From NCBI GenBank assembly GCA_026874595.1, contig CM049322.1:45012840-45076839 (forward strand): a DNA stretch of 64,000 nucleotides, in the 5' to 3' direction. The stretch is from Sipunculus nudus. Its lineage: Eukaryota > Annelida > Sipuncula > Golfingiida > Sipunculidae. The translations under genes were made by a program, and so were the position numbers. Shown here one piece after another: positions 41,979 to 57,367 of this stretch. How positions within the stretch are numbered: the stretch's first letter is position 1; every line of letters begins with the position of its first letter. The notes beneath the pieces were generated by a model. It was not told where the DNA came from. It worked only from the letters and a program-made list of their open reading frames with translations, and did not search any database.

Positions 41979-42579
41979 ATATTTGTCACATAAACCTGTT
42001 GCTACTGAGTACCGTAGGACTTGAATCTTACGTGCTGTTTAACAAAGACACATGAGCGGTCGAGAAACGTTTCGTTCATGTGACAAATGCATTGTGGGTA
42101 GTACTTATGAATTTAAAGTACTGCTTCATACATTTACCCTCATATAATACGCCTCCGCCCTAGAGTATCAATTAACTCACCTGGGGTGACTGAAGTACCG
42201 GCGTGAGGTAAATGCTCGTTGTTATGGCTATTTTGTCTGGCCAGGTGCTATTTAAAGTGGGGGTATTGATACATATACACATGGGTTAATACTTGCCGAT
42301 TGGTGTTGAAAGATCACTGGGCTCGACCTTGGTCTCTGCCTCAAGCTTGGTCAACAAACGTGGTGTATACGCAAAGGGACAGGGGCCGACATATTTAGCA
42401 AATGCTCTCTCTCTCTCTCTCACTCACTCTCTCTCTCATTTCATACAGTGAATGAGCTAGTGATTTACAATATTGCAAAATTCTGCATTGGTTACAATGA
42501 GTAAACTTGACCCACTTTTCTTTTTACGAATGTGTTGTTTTTTTAACTTTTTGGGGTATATTCTAATGAAATATAATGA

Positions 42580-42638
<59 letters not shown>

Positions 42639-43349
42639 GTATTGTTCACATAGCGTGAATTCAATACATCGCGGTGATAGTGCTCTACCGTATGGGAGCG
42701 TTTATAAATAACTTAAGTACGGTTCGTTTGACTTCATCAGTTTGTGCTACAGATCTGTTTCGTGCGAGCAGCATTCAAGCCGGCTCACTCTTCAGGTACA
42801 AACTGGAGTGATCAGTTATTTAGGTGAAGTTTGTCGTAATAGGTAGGATTTATCTGGGGTTACTAGGATCGGTGAGGCATGTATTTAAAGTTTTTGTTTT
42901 GTTGGTGAATAAGGGTTATTGTACTGTATTAGGACTTTGTAACCTTAAATAATTTTAAGCCGACAATAATAAAGTTAAATATGCAGTCTCAAGATCCCAG
43001 CCAATGTATGCAGGAACAACCAACTGGACTACTAATCCTCTGACCGAACCAACACCTGGGGTCTTGATCAACTTTAAGCAATCCGACAAATCCTCAAGCG
43101 CTCCATAATAGTCCTAATACAGTACAATAAGCCAGGCACCAGTAACCCTTATTCACCAACAAAACAAAAACTTTAAATACATGCCTCACCGAACCTAGTT
43201 ACCCCAGATAAATCCAACCTATTACGACAAACTTCACCCAAATATCTGATCACTCCAGTTTGTACCTGGAGAGTGAGCCGGCTTGAATGCTGCTCTCACG
43301 AAACAGATCTGTAGCACAAACTGATGAAGTCAAACTAACCGTATTTTAG

Positions 43350-43420
<71 letters not shown>

Positions 43421-44097
43421 CTGTGGATTCAGAAAATATTGTGGATTTAAAATTTCGTGGTTTTGACCTTAAACACTATTCGTTAGGTTAAAACTTCCGT
43501 GGACTTATCGTTCCTGGTTATGCATTTATTCAAAGTTAATTTGTAAACAGGCCTGAAAATAAGCCAAAGATTGTAAAAATGGACTAAAAATTTACAGCTT
43601 AAAGACTCTTTAAATTAAATGTCAGATCCATGCAGTCCCCGTGCAAGCGGTGTTGTTTCAATGACACAACAACTAAAATCTCGTTTGACTTTTTCTGAAT
43701 CGTTGGTGAAAATATTTAGATAAATCTCGATAGATATCTCAGGGATAATTCCACGTGAGTCCATCAAATGAAGTCATGCATGACCAGATTAATGAGAGCA
43801 AGTCTCGGCTCTCGAAATTGTTTCGTTCAGAAGAAACCCCGTTTCTGCTCCGGTGGGGACCAGTGCACCTCCGGAACGAGGCCACAGGTAAGCTGGGACT
43901 CCGCTCAAAATTGTGCTCAGCTGACCGTGACTCATCACTCAGCCCGGGGACTAACTAGATTAAGTCTGCCGCACGGTTTAGCTCTTATTGTTTAGTCTAC
44001 TGTTGTTTATTCAATGAAAATATGACATTACTCTAACAAACAATATAATACAACGAGCAGTGCAAGATGATCTTTAACTTCGACGTTTAGCGAGATA

Positions 44098-44151
<54 letters not shown>

Positions 44152-44516
44152 AAGTCCACACCCACCGGTATAAGATAGTGCAGACGCACTTTCAAACCGT
44201 CACAAGTACAAGTTATAAGTCCGACACTGCTGAAATCTTGATTTTGTCACTCAACCTAAGTATTTTTTTTTTGTTATTTATAGGCTACATATCGCTTTCT
44301 GTATATTTTACTGACCAATACCACTGAAAGCATGGACAGTGACAGCGGGCAATAACGATGTCGTAATTCAATGTGCACCCAGGGACGACGGACTTTCAAA
44401 AATTTGGCTTTCAAACTTAGTAATCGTTCGGTTTTTAAATTCGTGGATAAAAGTCACCCATGAATTCCACGAAAACAAAAACCCAACGAACAATTCTAAA
44501 ATAAGATGTATATATA

Positions 44517-44581
<65 letters not shown>

Positions 44582-45519
44582 AACATGAGCGGTGTGCATA
44601 CTATGGTCTATGCGTGTATACTTTGGAGGAAGTGAATATAATCAGCAGATAAGTAATTAAATGTTATACTATGTAAGAAGATAGGACACATAGAATAATG
44701 TGCTCCAATGCATGACCAGAGTGTTTCTAGCCTATTAAAATTGATCAAACTTAGGTATCCCAAAACTACCACGTTACGTACCACATAGCGTGAAATGTGA
44801 TTTGTATAAATTAGATAGATTGTTTTAATATAGTTATATAGAGAATGTATGAAATGTGCATTTTATGAATTTTGTAACACATAACATGATGGCCGAGGAA
44901 AGTGAGAGGATGGAAAACATTCTTGTTATTACAGCCACCAGTAAACCTTTGATCTTTAACTTTACAGGGCATTTAACGCTAAATGTGACAGAACAAGGCA
45001 GTATGAAGTCAGGATTTCATACGAAAACCGCACCGAAATGGCGCTCTACTCAAACGGGAAACAGGGTGAGTGAAAACCATGTTTTTGTTAAGTAATTTAA
45101 TAGGGCTAAAGAGCGCCCCGGGCGCTTAACTTTATTTTGGGTGTGTGACATGTCCACTACCTAAAGAGCTCTTGTCCCAAGTTTACAACTAAGCAATATA
45201 TACTAGACCTTGTCAGATCGCTGAATAAATGACCATCCCTGATATAGGATGCAATACCTTTGGTGATATTTTAAGGAAATTTTACAACTGAACAAACCTC
45301 CAAGCAAGCGTTATCGTCAGCTTATAATGCGCACTAAAAGGTTCAAACATGTAAGTATGTTGAAGGCCAAGAAACCAGGGTCACCAGAGACAGAGACGGT
45401 TATTTCAAATTTCAAGGCTGAACAATATCAGTTAATTTCAAGTCTGCATATGTAGGTTTGTTTTATCTAATATTAATATTTTGAATGAATTGTGAATGAA
45501 AATATGACGATATATATAC

Positions 45520-45590
<71 letters not shown>

Positions 45591-48500
45591 TCTCAGTCAC
45601 TTGTGAAATCAGTGGGCGGGCGATGGTTTTTTACATAGTTCATACGCTCAGGGAACATCACGATGATAATAGAACAGTTTTGCTAAAGAGCTGATTGGTA
45701 TTTATATTTTATTTAAAGGAGTGGAAAATGTCTACTGAATATCAAAATGAAAATATTTGATGCCTGGAGGGTGTGTGTGTGTGTGTGTGTCGGGGGGGGG
45801 GGGGTCGTCAAAATACCTTACACATACATATATGGGCCTATGTGTTATTTATATACCACAGTTGTGGCCCTGTTTACACCTGGAGCTAGCTACGATGGGT
45901 ACCTGATTCTTTATTACTGTCCTATGAGCGGCATGACAGAAGGAATGTGTACGAAACCAATCATAGAAACGGTGAGCAGAGAAAAAGAAATGTCAGACGC
46001 CGACTTCGCGGCAGCCACGGAACTCCGAGACAGCCTTTGTCAGCCTTCTGCGGTGTACACCTACACGCCGGCCACCTACAACAGTAAGTAAACTACAGAA
46101 CGCATACCTTCGCCAAAATGTAAAATAAAGTGGCTGGCTTTTTTTTGTTCGAGAGGGATTCAAATTCGCGATATTCGCGAAATGTTATTATCGTAAAAGT
46201 AAAATATGCCTCATGTAAATACAGGTGACAAGTTATTTATTCTACTACTAGATACTCATTGGCATCTCATATACCTTATCCATAAACGTTGAAGGACAAA
46301 TATTATAGAATATAACCTAAATGCTGTGTTATCCGTAAACCAAACATTGACCTTATACATAATATTATATGTTTTGTATTATCTTCTAAGAAAGAACAAA
46401 TTGGCACTCCTATAGTTTCCCATGTTCCCTTGTTTTCTTTTTTTCCTCATATCGATAAGATTGTGCACACAAATTAAATTATAAATAAAACAACATATAT
46501 GCTCTGTATAGATAATGTTTAGTACGATCGCGTAAATGGAATCTACTCGAATCACAGAAAAAGGACAATATTGAGTCAACCACGGCATTCAAAAATGAAT
46601 AATTTCTTCCAAAATCCTGTACGTTCTTGCTAACGAAAACGGTGTTTAAAAAAATGAGAGTTACTAATTTATCAACTAGCACTAATCACCAGTGGCAATT
46701 AAACAACAATTACCGTTTGCTAAATAAAGTCAATGAAGCCTTCTTCGGTTGTCAGCTGCATAGTCTTTTGCGATATGACATACAGAACAAAAAATTACGG
46801 AGAAAAAAAAACAAAAAAACGCCAGGGTAGTATTTATTAATGTCACTTTCATTGCTTTTATTTCCGACATATTTTTTAATTTTTTTTTCTCTTAGATATT
46901 TTCCCTTAATTCCAAGTTTATCGAAATTTGGTAGGCATATTATACAAGTTTTTAGCCGGAATAATAAGGTAGGACGTAATCACGTGATTAAAACGTTCGA
47001 CTCCAGATGTGGTCCTCGGATCGATCTAGGTCTGAACCTCAAAGGCGAAAATGACGAAATCTCGGTACAGATGTGAATTAAACTGAACATTTAATAATTA
47101 TAATAATAATAATAATAATAATAACATCATCAACAACGACAACAGCAACGATAGTAACGATTAATACAGTTTGGAGTGAAAAAATAGAATAGGAAAATAA
47201 AAAATGCATTAATAACTAAATAAATAATATACAAACTAGATGACCTGAGGTCACGCGCTTGCCGGAAATGATGTAAAGTTAGTCAGATGAATGAGCAGTG
47301 TCAAAGTGAAAGAAAATAATCCATAATTTGTGAAGAAAGAACCAATATTAACAAAGTTCTAAAGAAAATGAGATTTTGATATATTTTGATCACCTTGACC
47401 TTGACCTTTGACTTATTGAATAATAAACATAGGACTTCCAGATATCATCACGATATATGACAAGTGTTATTTACAAAACGATTCCTGCAAAATTGTGGCC
47501 AGTAGAATGCTACATGTGAGACGCAAGAACCAGGAAGCAGGCGAAATTGAGGACAACTGACAAACAGACAAACATACTGACAAACTGACCCAAGATTGAG
47601 AACAGACGACTGAATCATTTTATGAAGAAACCTCAGAGGAAGATAATAAGCTATAGTTTATGTAAATGAGGTTTATAGTTTTGGAGATATGGCCAAAAAA
47701 TGATATGTTGTGCAAGTTAGAGTGCACCGCCCCCTGGCGGCCAATTCTGGAAAATGAAAAATCTGTTTCGAGATATTAGTGTAAGACATAAGATGTAATA
47801 GTTTTAAAAGGATTCTTTCAAAACTGTGGCCTGTAGAATGCTATATGTGAGACGCAAGAACCAGCAAGCAAGCGGATTTGAGGACAACTGAGAAACAGAC
47901 GGACACACAGACAGTGACACAAGATTGAGACCAGATGACTAAACGAGTTCATGAAGAAGACTTAGAGGAAAAAAAATAAACTATAGTTTTTGTAATTGAG
48001 GCTTATAATTTTGGAGATATTGCCAAAACATGATATGTTGGAGAGGTTTGCATCCAGCGCCCCCTAGCGGCCAAATTTAAAAAATGAAAAATTGGTTTCG
48101 AGATAATAGTGTAGGACTTACAATATGTCAGTTTCAAAAAGATTCCTGTAAAACTGTGGCCTCCAGGGCAAGATTACTGAAATCTCGAAATATATCGTTT
48201 GACGAGATATTATACGAGATATTGCGAGACTCTTAATAGAATCTTGTAGTACTAGGTGAATGCTACCTGCAGCAAAAAACTGAGAAACAGACGGACACTC
48301 AAGATTGAGTCAAAATGACTACAGCAGGATTCAGAAACGACTCAGAGGATGAAAATAAGCTATAGTTTATGTAATTGAGGCTCACAGTTTTGGAGATATG
48401 GCCAAACCATGATATGTTGAGGAGGTTTGCATACAGCGCCACCTAGCGGCCGCGTTCAGAAAATGGAAAAACAATTTGGAGATAATAGTGTAGGACTTAC

Positions 48501-51500
48501 TATATGTCAGTTTCAAAAAGATTCCTGCAAAACTGTGACCTCCAGGGCAAGATTACTGAAATCTCGAAATATCTCGTTTGACGAAATATTGTACGAGATA
48601 TCGCGAGACTTTTAATAAAATCTTGCAGTACTTGTTAAATGCTACCTGATGCAAAAAACTAGACCTCTCTAGCTTTAAAACTGACAAAGTTAGAAAAATA
48701 AGACCCCTTATTTCAGAATATCATGACTTTTTCCCGCAAATGCGTAACCATGGTTACGGCAAATTTGAAAGAGCTACACACCAGAAGAAAGGCCTGGGAA
48801 TGACGTTTAAAATGAGCTATGTTTGAAGAAGATACCCCTAATAGTAACAAAGATATGAAGAAAAAACCGTTTTGTATACTTTTGATGACCTTGACCTTGA
48901 CCTTTGACCTATATTGCCCAAAAACAATCGGCTTCCTGGGATTTTGATTTTTGACTAGCTGTGTGAGTTTGAAAGCAATTCCTGTAAAATTGTGGCCTGT
49001 AGAATTCCACAGACAAACAAACAAACTTACAAACAGATAGACATACGCTACTGACCAACCAACTTGCCGAAATCGAAGATTTCCGGCAAGCAACAAACAA
49101 ACAAACAGACAGACAGACAGACATACGCGACTAACCAACCAACTTGCCGAAATCGAACATTTCCGGCAAGCAACAAACAGACAAACAGACATCCGCGACT
49201 GACCAACCTGCTTGCAGAAATCGAAGATTTCCGGCAAGCAACAAACAAACACCCACCTGTAAGAAAGTGACATACAAGTTTAAATGGAAGACATTTTTAT
49301 ATATTACTAATGGTATACAAAAGATGATACTATCAACAAAGCAAGCGAACAAGCTGTTTAGTGCTGAATCGATGATTTATGGCTTATTTTTAAGTCAGTA
49401 GACGTCAGATTACGGAACGGGCTCCTTCAGTGCTTAACATCAGGTTATGATTTTTGGTTTATGTCAATATACGTATGTAAAACTTAATATATTGGATAAT
49501 TAATAATAATACATCATTATCGCCGTATCGTTCTCCCTATCAATATCAGATGACGCCTGAGCGTCTGTTTTTAGTTTAATAAACAAGCACTTGGTTCGGA
49601 GCTTTATTTTGATACTAGTACCTCAAAATTATCCTGAAAATCACATATAAATATGCGTAATGCCTAATTAACTTTAATAATTAGTAACATAATGCATGAC
49701 TTATTTAAATATCTATTATAACTCTCCTCATGACATGACTTTTCGCCCTCAACTGGCCAATTCTTGCACCATTTAAGTTGAAAGAAAAATTCATCGTCCT
49801 CACTAGAAGCAATATTCCAGTTCCGGATGTTTGAATTTCAATTGATTTTAGCGTGACCAACGACCTTGATATTCTACTCACGCGTCCCCTGTAACGGTTG
49901 ACCGCAGGCACTGGGTCCTACATTCAACACTGTTTTCCACCCTGATACACATGGCTGCGAGGTCATGCCTGGTTGAAGATGACCTGCTAAGGATACTTGG
50001 TTTATTCTAGTGTAGGGGGGTTATGCTAGCGCCATCATTCAACCAATTCAAAGCTGACGATACCATTCTGTCTGATTAATTCAAGTCAACATTACAGGAA
50101 CAAGATTTTTTTTTTTAATTGAGAAAAGTCCAGTATATTTATTCGTTATATAGAAGATGATTTAGTGCAATAAACCTGGATATAAGTTAATACTGAAGTA
50201 GAAAGGGGAATATCATATGTAGACCAACAAACTTCACATGAAGCTTTCTAAAATACATGTTGTTAATAAATTGCCCCGTTAAAAATATAACTTGCCTGTT
50301 CAGATTAGAAAATATTGAGTATTCTTGAATCAATTGCTTCACCTATTTTTCATAAATTTAACTATGTTTCTGAATGTTTAAATCAGGTTTCACAATCTGG
50401 GTAATATTTTTTTTTTTTAATGATTAACTCTACTATAAAATGAAATACATATTCCATGATAATTCAGGGAGTGGATAAAACTATATGCTACATGGTTGGG
50501 GGGGGGGGAGTCCCCCGTGTTTTGAGCGATTGTTTGACTTTGGATTGATGTTCTCGCCTTTCCCCGGTATATAAGGCAGATGGCTTGGCTTGGGAGACTT
50601 AATGCAAAACTGGCTATATATACTGACTTAAAAGATTGACTGGGATACAATTAAGTTCAGTCGTATCATAGGAATATAAACTAGATACCACTATAGTAGT
50701 TAATTTATCCGTCCCTTCGAGCTTCTGTACATTGTTTTGCAATCGCGGCCATTTTTGGCAATGATCTGTGTTTACCCTTTTTTCTCTATCGCTTATGCGT
50801 ATGGAATATTTGTAATTGTCTAAAGGCGTTATTTGCCGAGGAATTTGGTTTGCCCAGAATATCCCCATGGTATACCCTGTCGGATGAAGGGGGGAGGGGG
50901 TGAGCCTACATGGAAAACAAGCAGCTCCCTCACTAATTCTAATACCGTGAAACCCCTCTCAAGCGGACAGTCAATGGACCATACGATTTTTCCGTAATAG
51001 CAGGGTGGTCGCCCCAGAGTGGATCGGGCCTTAGAGAGGGTCTGCATTTATTTGAGGCTGTTGTATGAATTATTGCTTGGGTCATTTTCTGTGTTATTTC
51101 ATGGGTAATGTACCTTCCAACGTTTACTTAGAGTGGCAGGACATACTCGCTGATACACCGAGTGTTGTTCCACGCATTTCTCATATGTCCGTCAAAATGT
51201 TTAATTAATCAGACTCTTCGTTATCTTGAAAGAAGCATGGATTAACATAAGCAGTTTCTAACATCTCTATTAATCCTGGTTATGTTCGCGATGGGAAAGT
51301 AAATAAAGGCTCATAAATTGAAAGAGCATTCCACATCCCTTGTGATTTTTTTTTTCGCGTGAATCATATCCATGAAACGCATGGTATACCATCGGTGATT
51401 GGTTGATGTCGGGGTCACGTTATCATTCATAATGTTGTAACTTCATTTAAAAAGGGAAAACATGTGAACAACTCCAATATATTACGAGTTTATCATTTAG

Positions 51501-54500
51501 AGAAATGAATAACCATGTCGATCATCAAACATGGTAAACGTCTCTTAACGCCTTTGATCTGAAACCTGACTCGGTCTCCTGTCCCTTGGGAGGTCATGAC
51601 CCGTGACTGCTGTATCACCTGACAAATCCACGGCAATTTGGATATCCGTTAGCTGGGGTGATTTTAACTGTTGGGAGGACGAAAAGTGTCCGTTGTCCTG
51701 AATAGCAGGCTGCCCGCCCTAGAGGGGTTCTTCAAGCAGTAAAAGTAGCTTTAACCAAAATTGTACGTTACGCGGGGTGTCCGCCGTAGAGGGGTGTCTG
51801 CGGGTTTCTCTATAATGAACAGGCACTCATATTGAAGTATTGTAAGAAATTTGTGTTCTTGTTACCCAGGGGTGTAATCTGAAATCTATTTCAGATAACC
51901 CCCTGTTAGTCTAAGGCGATGGTAATATGAATATACCTCGTGTCTTCAAGATTATTTATAATATTTTTGTAATTGATGACTAGCCTAAAAATCATATGTT
52001 TTTTTACACGATAATATATAAAGTACAAATCATATTTTCTTTTACTAGGCTTCATTGATTCATAAATACATACAACACACTGTGCTCAATGTCGTTTATC
52101 AAAGTGAAATTTGACTGGCAAGAAAGAACCATTCCCTCGTGGAAGGGGTTTAGGTCAATTTGAAAAAAAAATAATTACAAGAGAATAAGTAGATCCCCAA
52201 ACTGATATTTGTTTATTCACTTTAAAAACTAGTAACGCAGCTCGGAGAATGTTAAGTTTTCATTAAATTCAGAATCTATTTCTGGCGTGAGGAAATCTGT
52301 ATTTTATCGTCAAACGCGATAAATAATGGTTCATGTGCTTATTTTTGAGAAAAAAATATACTTATATTGACTTTACTTCAATCGTTTTATTTCTCTGTTT
52401 TCTACTCTAGAATGTCTGAAGAATTCAGTTCCAAATGGTGAGTAAAATGTACTCTTTTTTCCAAAAATCATATAAAATAGTTTGTTTTATTTAATGCAGT
52501 GATGGTTTGCCCAATGAATCATTTATATGGACAATAGTGTGTCGGTTTAAGTACCAGTGCCATCAATGTATATTAGATTGTGTTTTCTGCTGTGTCCGCA
52601 GCATTATCTAAATTCATTATGCGAATATTGTGGATTTAACAAAAGATTTACTCCTCTAAATAATTCGTGTTGGCAGTTGTTTCATGATCTTTACATTAGA
52701 GATCAAAACAAACAGAAACACGAAATTGTTAGACTCCACGACAAAGCCCATATCTTCACTCATTCAAACAAGCACACCAATAATCATAGAGACAAGAGTT
52801 AATAAACAACCTACTGGTTGCATATGAATTTTACGTTATGAAATATGTGTATTATCTGCATCAGTAAGATAGACTCTGAAACAAAATCAAGTCTGTCCAT
52901 GGAATTAAAATCCCTGCTAATATCTCTGAATCCCTGGTCACGATTAGATGTTTTCTCTTATAACTTACGGATGAGGCGCGGTGACCAGCAAGGCATTCCT
53001 CCGGCTTCTACTTAAAAGACACGGGTGTATTGGCCACAAAACACTCCACAGACAGGTACCTTCAGACCACTCTCAGACTACTGAATGCAAAGGCCGTGAC
53101 AAACGGCCTCGTTTCATGCAATATTGAATACCCCTCGCTTGTATGATCCAGCCATGGGAACGATGTCCACGTGCAGTAGTAACCGGGCCTGAATAACACA
53201 AGAATATAAACTGAGAGGAAATATATGCTTCTCTCCTTTCAAATAGTCCGACACGAGAATGGAATTCAACAGAAGTATAGACTCAGTTAAGCTGGCGGTA
53301 TACCTTAAACAAAATTAAGTTATATTAAAAAAAAAATTATAATAATAAAATAAATTGTTAACAATTTGTTGTGAACAACTTTCTGTTTCAGAGGATGCCT
53401 GCGATGAGAAATTCATTCCATATCTTAGCACATTTGATCCACTGAAGGTGAGTTTACGCTGTGTGTAAATCAACAAATACATTTATATAGCAATATTTCA
53501 TCCAATGAGTATCAAAGAGTTCCTTACAATGTATATGTCATACATAACAATAAACACAATATAAATAACATATATACATACACATATAAATATATATATA
53601 TATTTATATACGAAATTGATTAGTTACTTTGCTGCTCTATCAGACTGTAACCTGACTGTCTGAAAATTATGGATTTCTATCGTCATTCGACAGACGGTTA
53701 TCGATAGTTTTGTGTTCTTGTGAAACGGGCAAAAAATATCGTATTTAAGTGCACGGATAGAAATTCCCTAATTCTATCACGAGTATTCGTTGCTATGAAA
53801 AATTATTGACGTTAAAAGCCGAACAACTAGTCTATAGAATTGCTGGCAGGCCGTAGGCGATCCTTGAATGGCCGTTGAGCTGACCTTGGCCAAGTTCTCC
53901 GGGGTTGTTTTTGATACAACTGCCGCGAATTAATGTTTATTGCCTTATGATTTATACGCAAAAGAAAATACATTTTATGATACCTGAAAATCAAAGACAA
54001 ACAGTATATAACCTTATACAAACTAATATCAGATCTTTCATATTGTCTGCATATAGGTCACAAAATTTTTTACCAGTTTTTCTTTGGTCCTCGTAAAATT
54101 TTTAAGTTTAAGATTCAGCATGCATATTAACAAATAAATTGTATAATGGATATACTATTTTGAGTTTACCGTATGGTAAGATCGCAAGCATGAAATCCGC
54201 TCGAAAAACAACGAAAAAGTGGAGATCGCGAAAAATTATCCTCGCGAATATGAAGCCTTCCGCAGTATATTGGGTTATATTTTTGTAGGTTATGGGTCGC
54301 TGGTATTTGAAGACGTGGTTTTTCCCAGAAGGAGAAGTTCCTTCTGCAAACATTATTGGTTTAGCTGTTGATGTCGATAGAAAAGGGTCAAATTACAACG
54401 TCCAATATTATTACACGTAAGCCGCATTACATTTTAATTAATTACACACCCGCCAGCAGGCAAGTTACTGTATTTTCCCATGGATAGTGTGTCACCTAGC

Positions 54501-54649
54501 AAATAACGTAAGGAACATATTCTGAAAATGTTCAGTGATCTAGAATTTTACAAAGGATATTTTTTTTCAGTAAACTCTCATTGTTAAGATTATAAGAGAA
54601 GGGCTTAATCAAGTATAGAATTTGATTTGATTCTATAGATTACGGAAGT

Positions 54650-54702
<53 letters not shown>

Positions 54703-56115
54703 CAAGGTACAGTGAAACCCAGGGCTGCGGACACCCGTCTTGGGCGGACACCCCGCCTAACGAGCATTTTTACTACTATAAGAACCACTCTTGGGCGGAC
54801 ACCCCGCTATTCAAGACAAGGGACTCTTTTTGTCCGCCCGATGGCTAAAATCACCCCGGTTAACGGACACCTAAGTACGGTGGCTGATTTAGGACACAGA
54901 AAAAAAAATATTTATCTCGAGATCTCGATTTCCTAAAAATTTTTTTTGCTTCATACAATTTTTTTTATGCTTCCTAAATTTTTTTTTTTTGCTTCCTAAC
55001 ATTTTTTTTTTTTTGCTTCCTAAAAATTTTTTTTTTTGCTTCCTAAAATTTTTTTTTTGCGAAATTCTATGTCGAGATCACGAGATAAATAATTTTTTTC
55101 TGTGTCCTAAATCAGCCACCGTACCTAAGCGGCCGCCCCGATCGAAATACTTTAAAATTGCAAATATGGTCTACTTCCCGTATGCCTTATATGACTTTAA
55201 AGTTCTTATGGTTTAGGCATATTAATTGCTATGACTATAAGACCGGAGCTAGTTTTACTCAATTTACCTTATTTTTCAGCTGGCACATTTATTCATATAT
55301 CCTTCCATTAATTGCAGTGCCAACAAAATGACGGAATTCCAGTTGTTTCTATTGTGCCGAACTTTAAGTGAAGCAACATATTCATTCTGAATCCGTTCCA
55401 CATTAATCTATCATAGGCCCAGGAGCGAGGATAATGACGTATGTGTTACACATCCGGACGATACAAGTCACGGGTCATGACCTCTCGCCTGGGTCGGGGG
55501 CTCAGCGATATCAACCAATCCCCGATTCTTTAACATTTGTATCAGGGAAATTAGTCCCACCTACCAATCATAAGGCATGACATCATGCATTTATTTGTCA
55601 TTTTTGCTCACGCTCCCGAAAGATGTATAACAATACTTGTACGAGAAATTTATTTATTCCATAGACGATTTTTTTTTAAATATCACCGAAAGAGTGAGTA
55701 ATCAATAATTTTACGGCCCAGTCGAGACGGGTAAGTAATGTCAATGTCAGTCAATGTTAGAATATTATTTTTTTTCCACAAGTTATGACGATAACGTTCT
55801 AGTTAGTTTTGAAAGCTTCATTCCAAAAATAAAAAAAAATAAAAGAAAACAACAAATTTCATTCACATATAACATATATGTAAGATCAAAGATTCGATGA
55901 AAAATGCCGGCATTCATGATGGATTAAATCCCACACTAGGGCCTCCGACATGTGGCCGCAGCCGGACCTCCTGGGGCCGATCCCCTCTTGGGCGGACACC
56001 CCGCTATAACGGACAAACCGTCCGGTCCCGTGACTGTCCGCCGCAGAGGGGTTTCACTGTAATACATATATAAATTCAATACAGCATAGTGAAAGTGCTC
56101 TACCATATATAAAGT

Positions 56116-56166
<51 letters not shown>

Positions 56167-57288
56167 TTATCTTTTTATTTTAGGGAAGGACAGGGATGCA
56201 GTAAGCTTCCTATTGCTATCCTGAAATCGACGCCAACGTACGGCAAATTGATGCAGCTTGGCGAGTTCGGAAACGGTATGCACCAGCTATTGTCAAACAT
56301 AGACCTTTATAATTTAGATTTTATTGAAATGAATAAGTTGCTTGACCTTTGGGTAATTATGGAGATTATATCTTAATAATTGTATTATTCAACAGTTATT
56401 TTTTGTTATGTATCCCTGCTCTTCATTCTCAAAGAATAATTTGGCGATGAATGAATTGCCCACTAGACTCGCTGGTTTTGGTTAGCTAAGGAAGGCTACA
56501 TGAGTGGTAAAACCACGTGAAAGATACTAGTTTCAAAAGGTTGAATCAACCTATAAAAACTAAAGTTATTGCAAAAATATTAAGTATATTGTTAATTACA
56601 TCTGTATTGACTTATGCACGGGACATATGATATAAAGATTTGAAGATTCTAATTGTGGTATTTAAAAGGAATTAAGAAGCCAAAAAATATGAATTTTAAG
56701 TTAACAAACAGGAGGAAACAATTTTTGAATGGGTAATCTGAAACCGTATAAAGTACTCTGAAATCGATTTCAAGTTACCGGGGGTAATCTTATATAATAT
56801 TCTGATCACCCCCGGTAAATTGAAATGGAGTATAATCTAATTAATACAACATGACACAGGGAAGTTTTCTCGAGGCCGATCGCATTAACAATCTTGATTT
56901 CAGCGGGCCGAAGGTGTATCAGTTCCCCTCAAATTCCAGGGCCTGTTTCCCAAACTAGCCTGCCAATGATCCAGCGCCGTTCCCTTTTAATCTATCACGC
57001 AACATTGTTTTTTATAAATGTTTCTTAATTTTTTTTTTCAGGAACAAGGGGTTTCGTGTACGACACGGACTACACAAACTGGCTGATTTTTTGGTCATGC
57101 CAGGAACCTTTCGAAGGAATCTGTGAGAAACCTCTTGTCGAAATTTGGAGCCGAAGTCCATTCCTGTCACCCGTTATCAAGATGAAGGCAAAGCACGCAC
57201 TAAAAGACTTATGTGGCCCAACTGACGAATTCAGCTTTCCCTCTGGAATTTACGAACGTAAATATATACATTTAAAAATATGTCGAAG

Positions 57289-57367
<79 letters not shown>

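Noticed and set aside
43755-43995. GC-richer plus-strand open frames of 67 and 75 codons
   Set aside because: Two overlapping frames, no domain, inside lipocalin intron 2 and not phase-compatible with the flanking exons.
44856-45095. 79-codon plus-strand frame over lipocalin exon 3
   Set aside because: Wrong phase. Joined with exons 2 and 4 only the other frame reads through.
47100-49270. CRISPR-like array
   Set aside because: Spaced hairpin repeats, but few units, degenerate linkers, an animal genome and an intronic location; it is a minisatellite.
48713-49273. 186-codon minus-strand open frame
   Set aside because: Its middle is a translated minisatellite (repeated [13 protein letters not shown] and VCLSVCLF words); no domain, no splice context.
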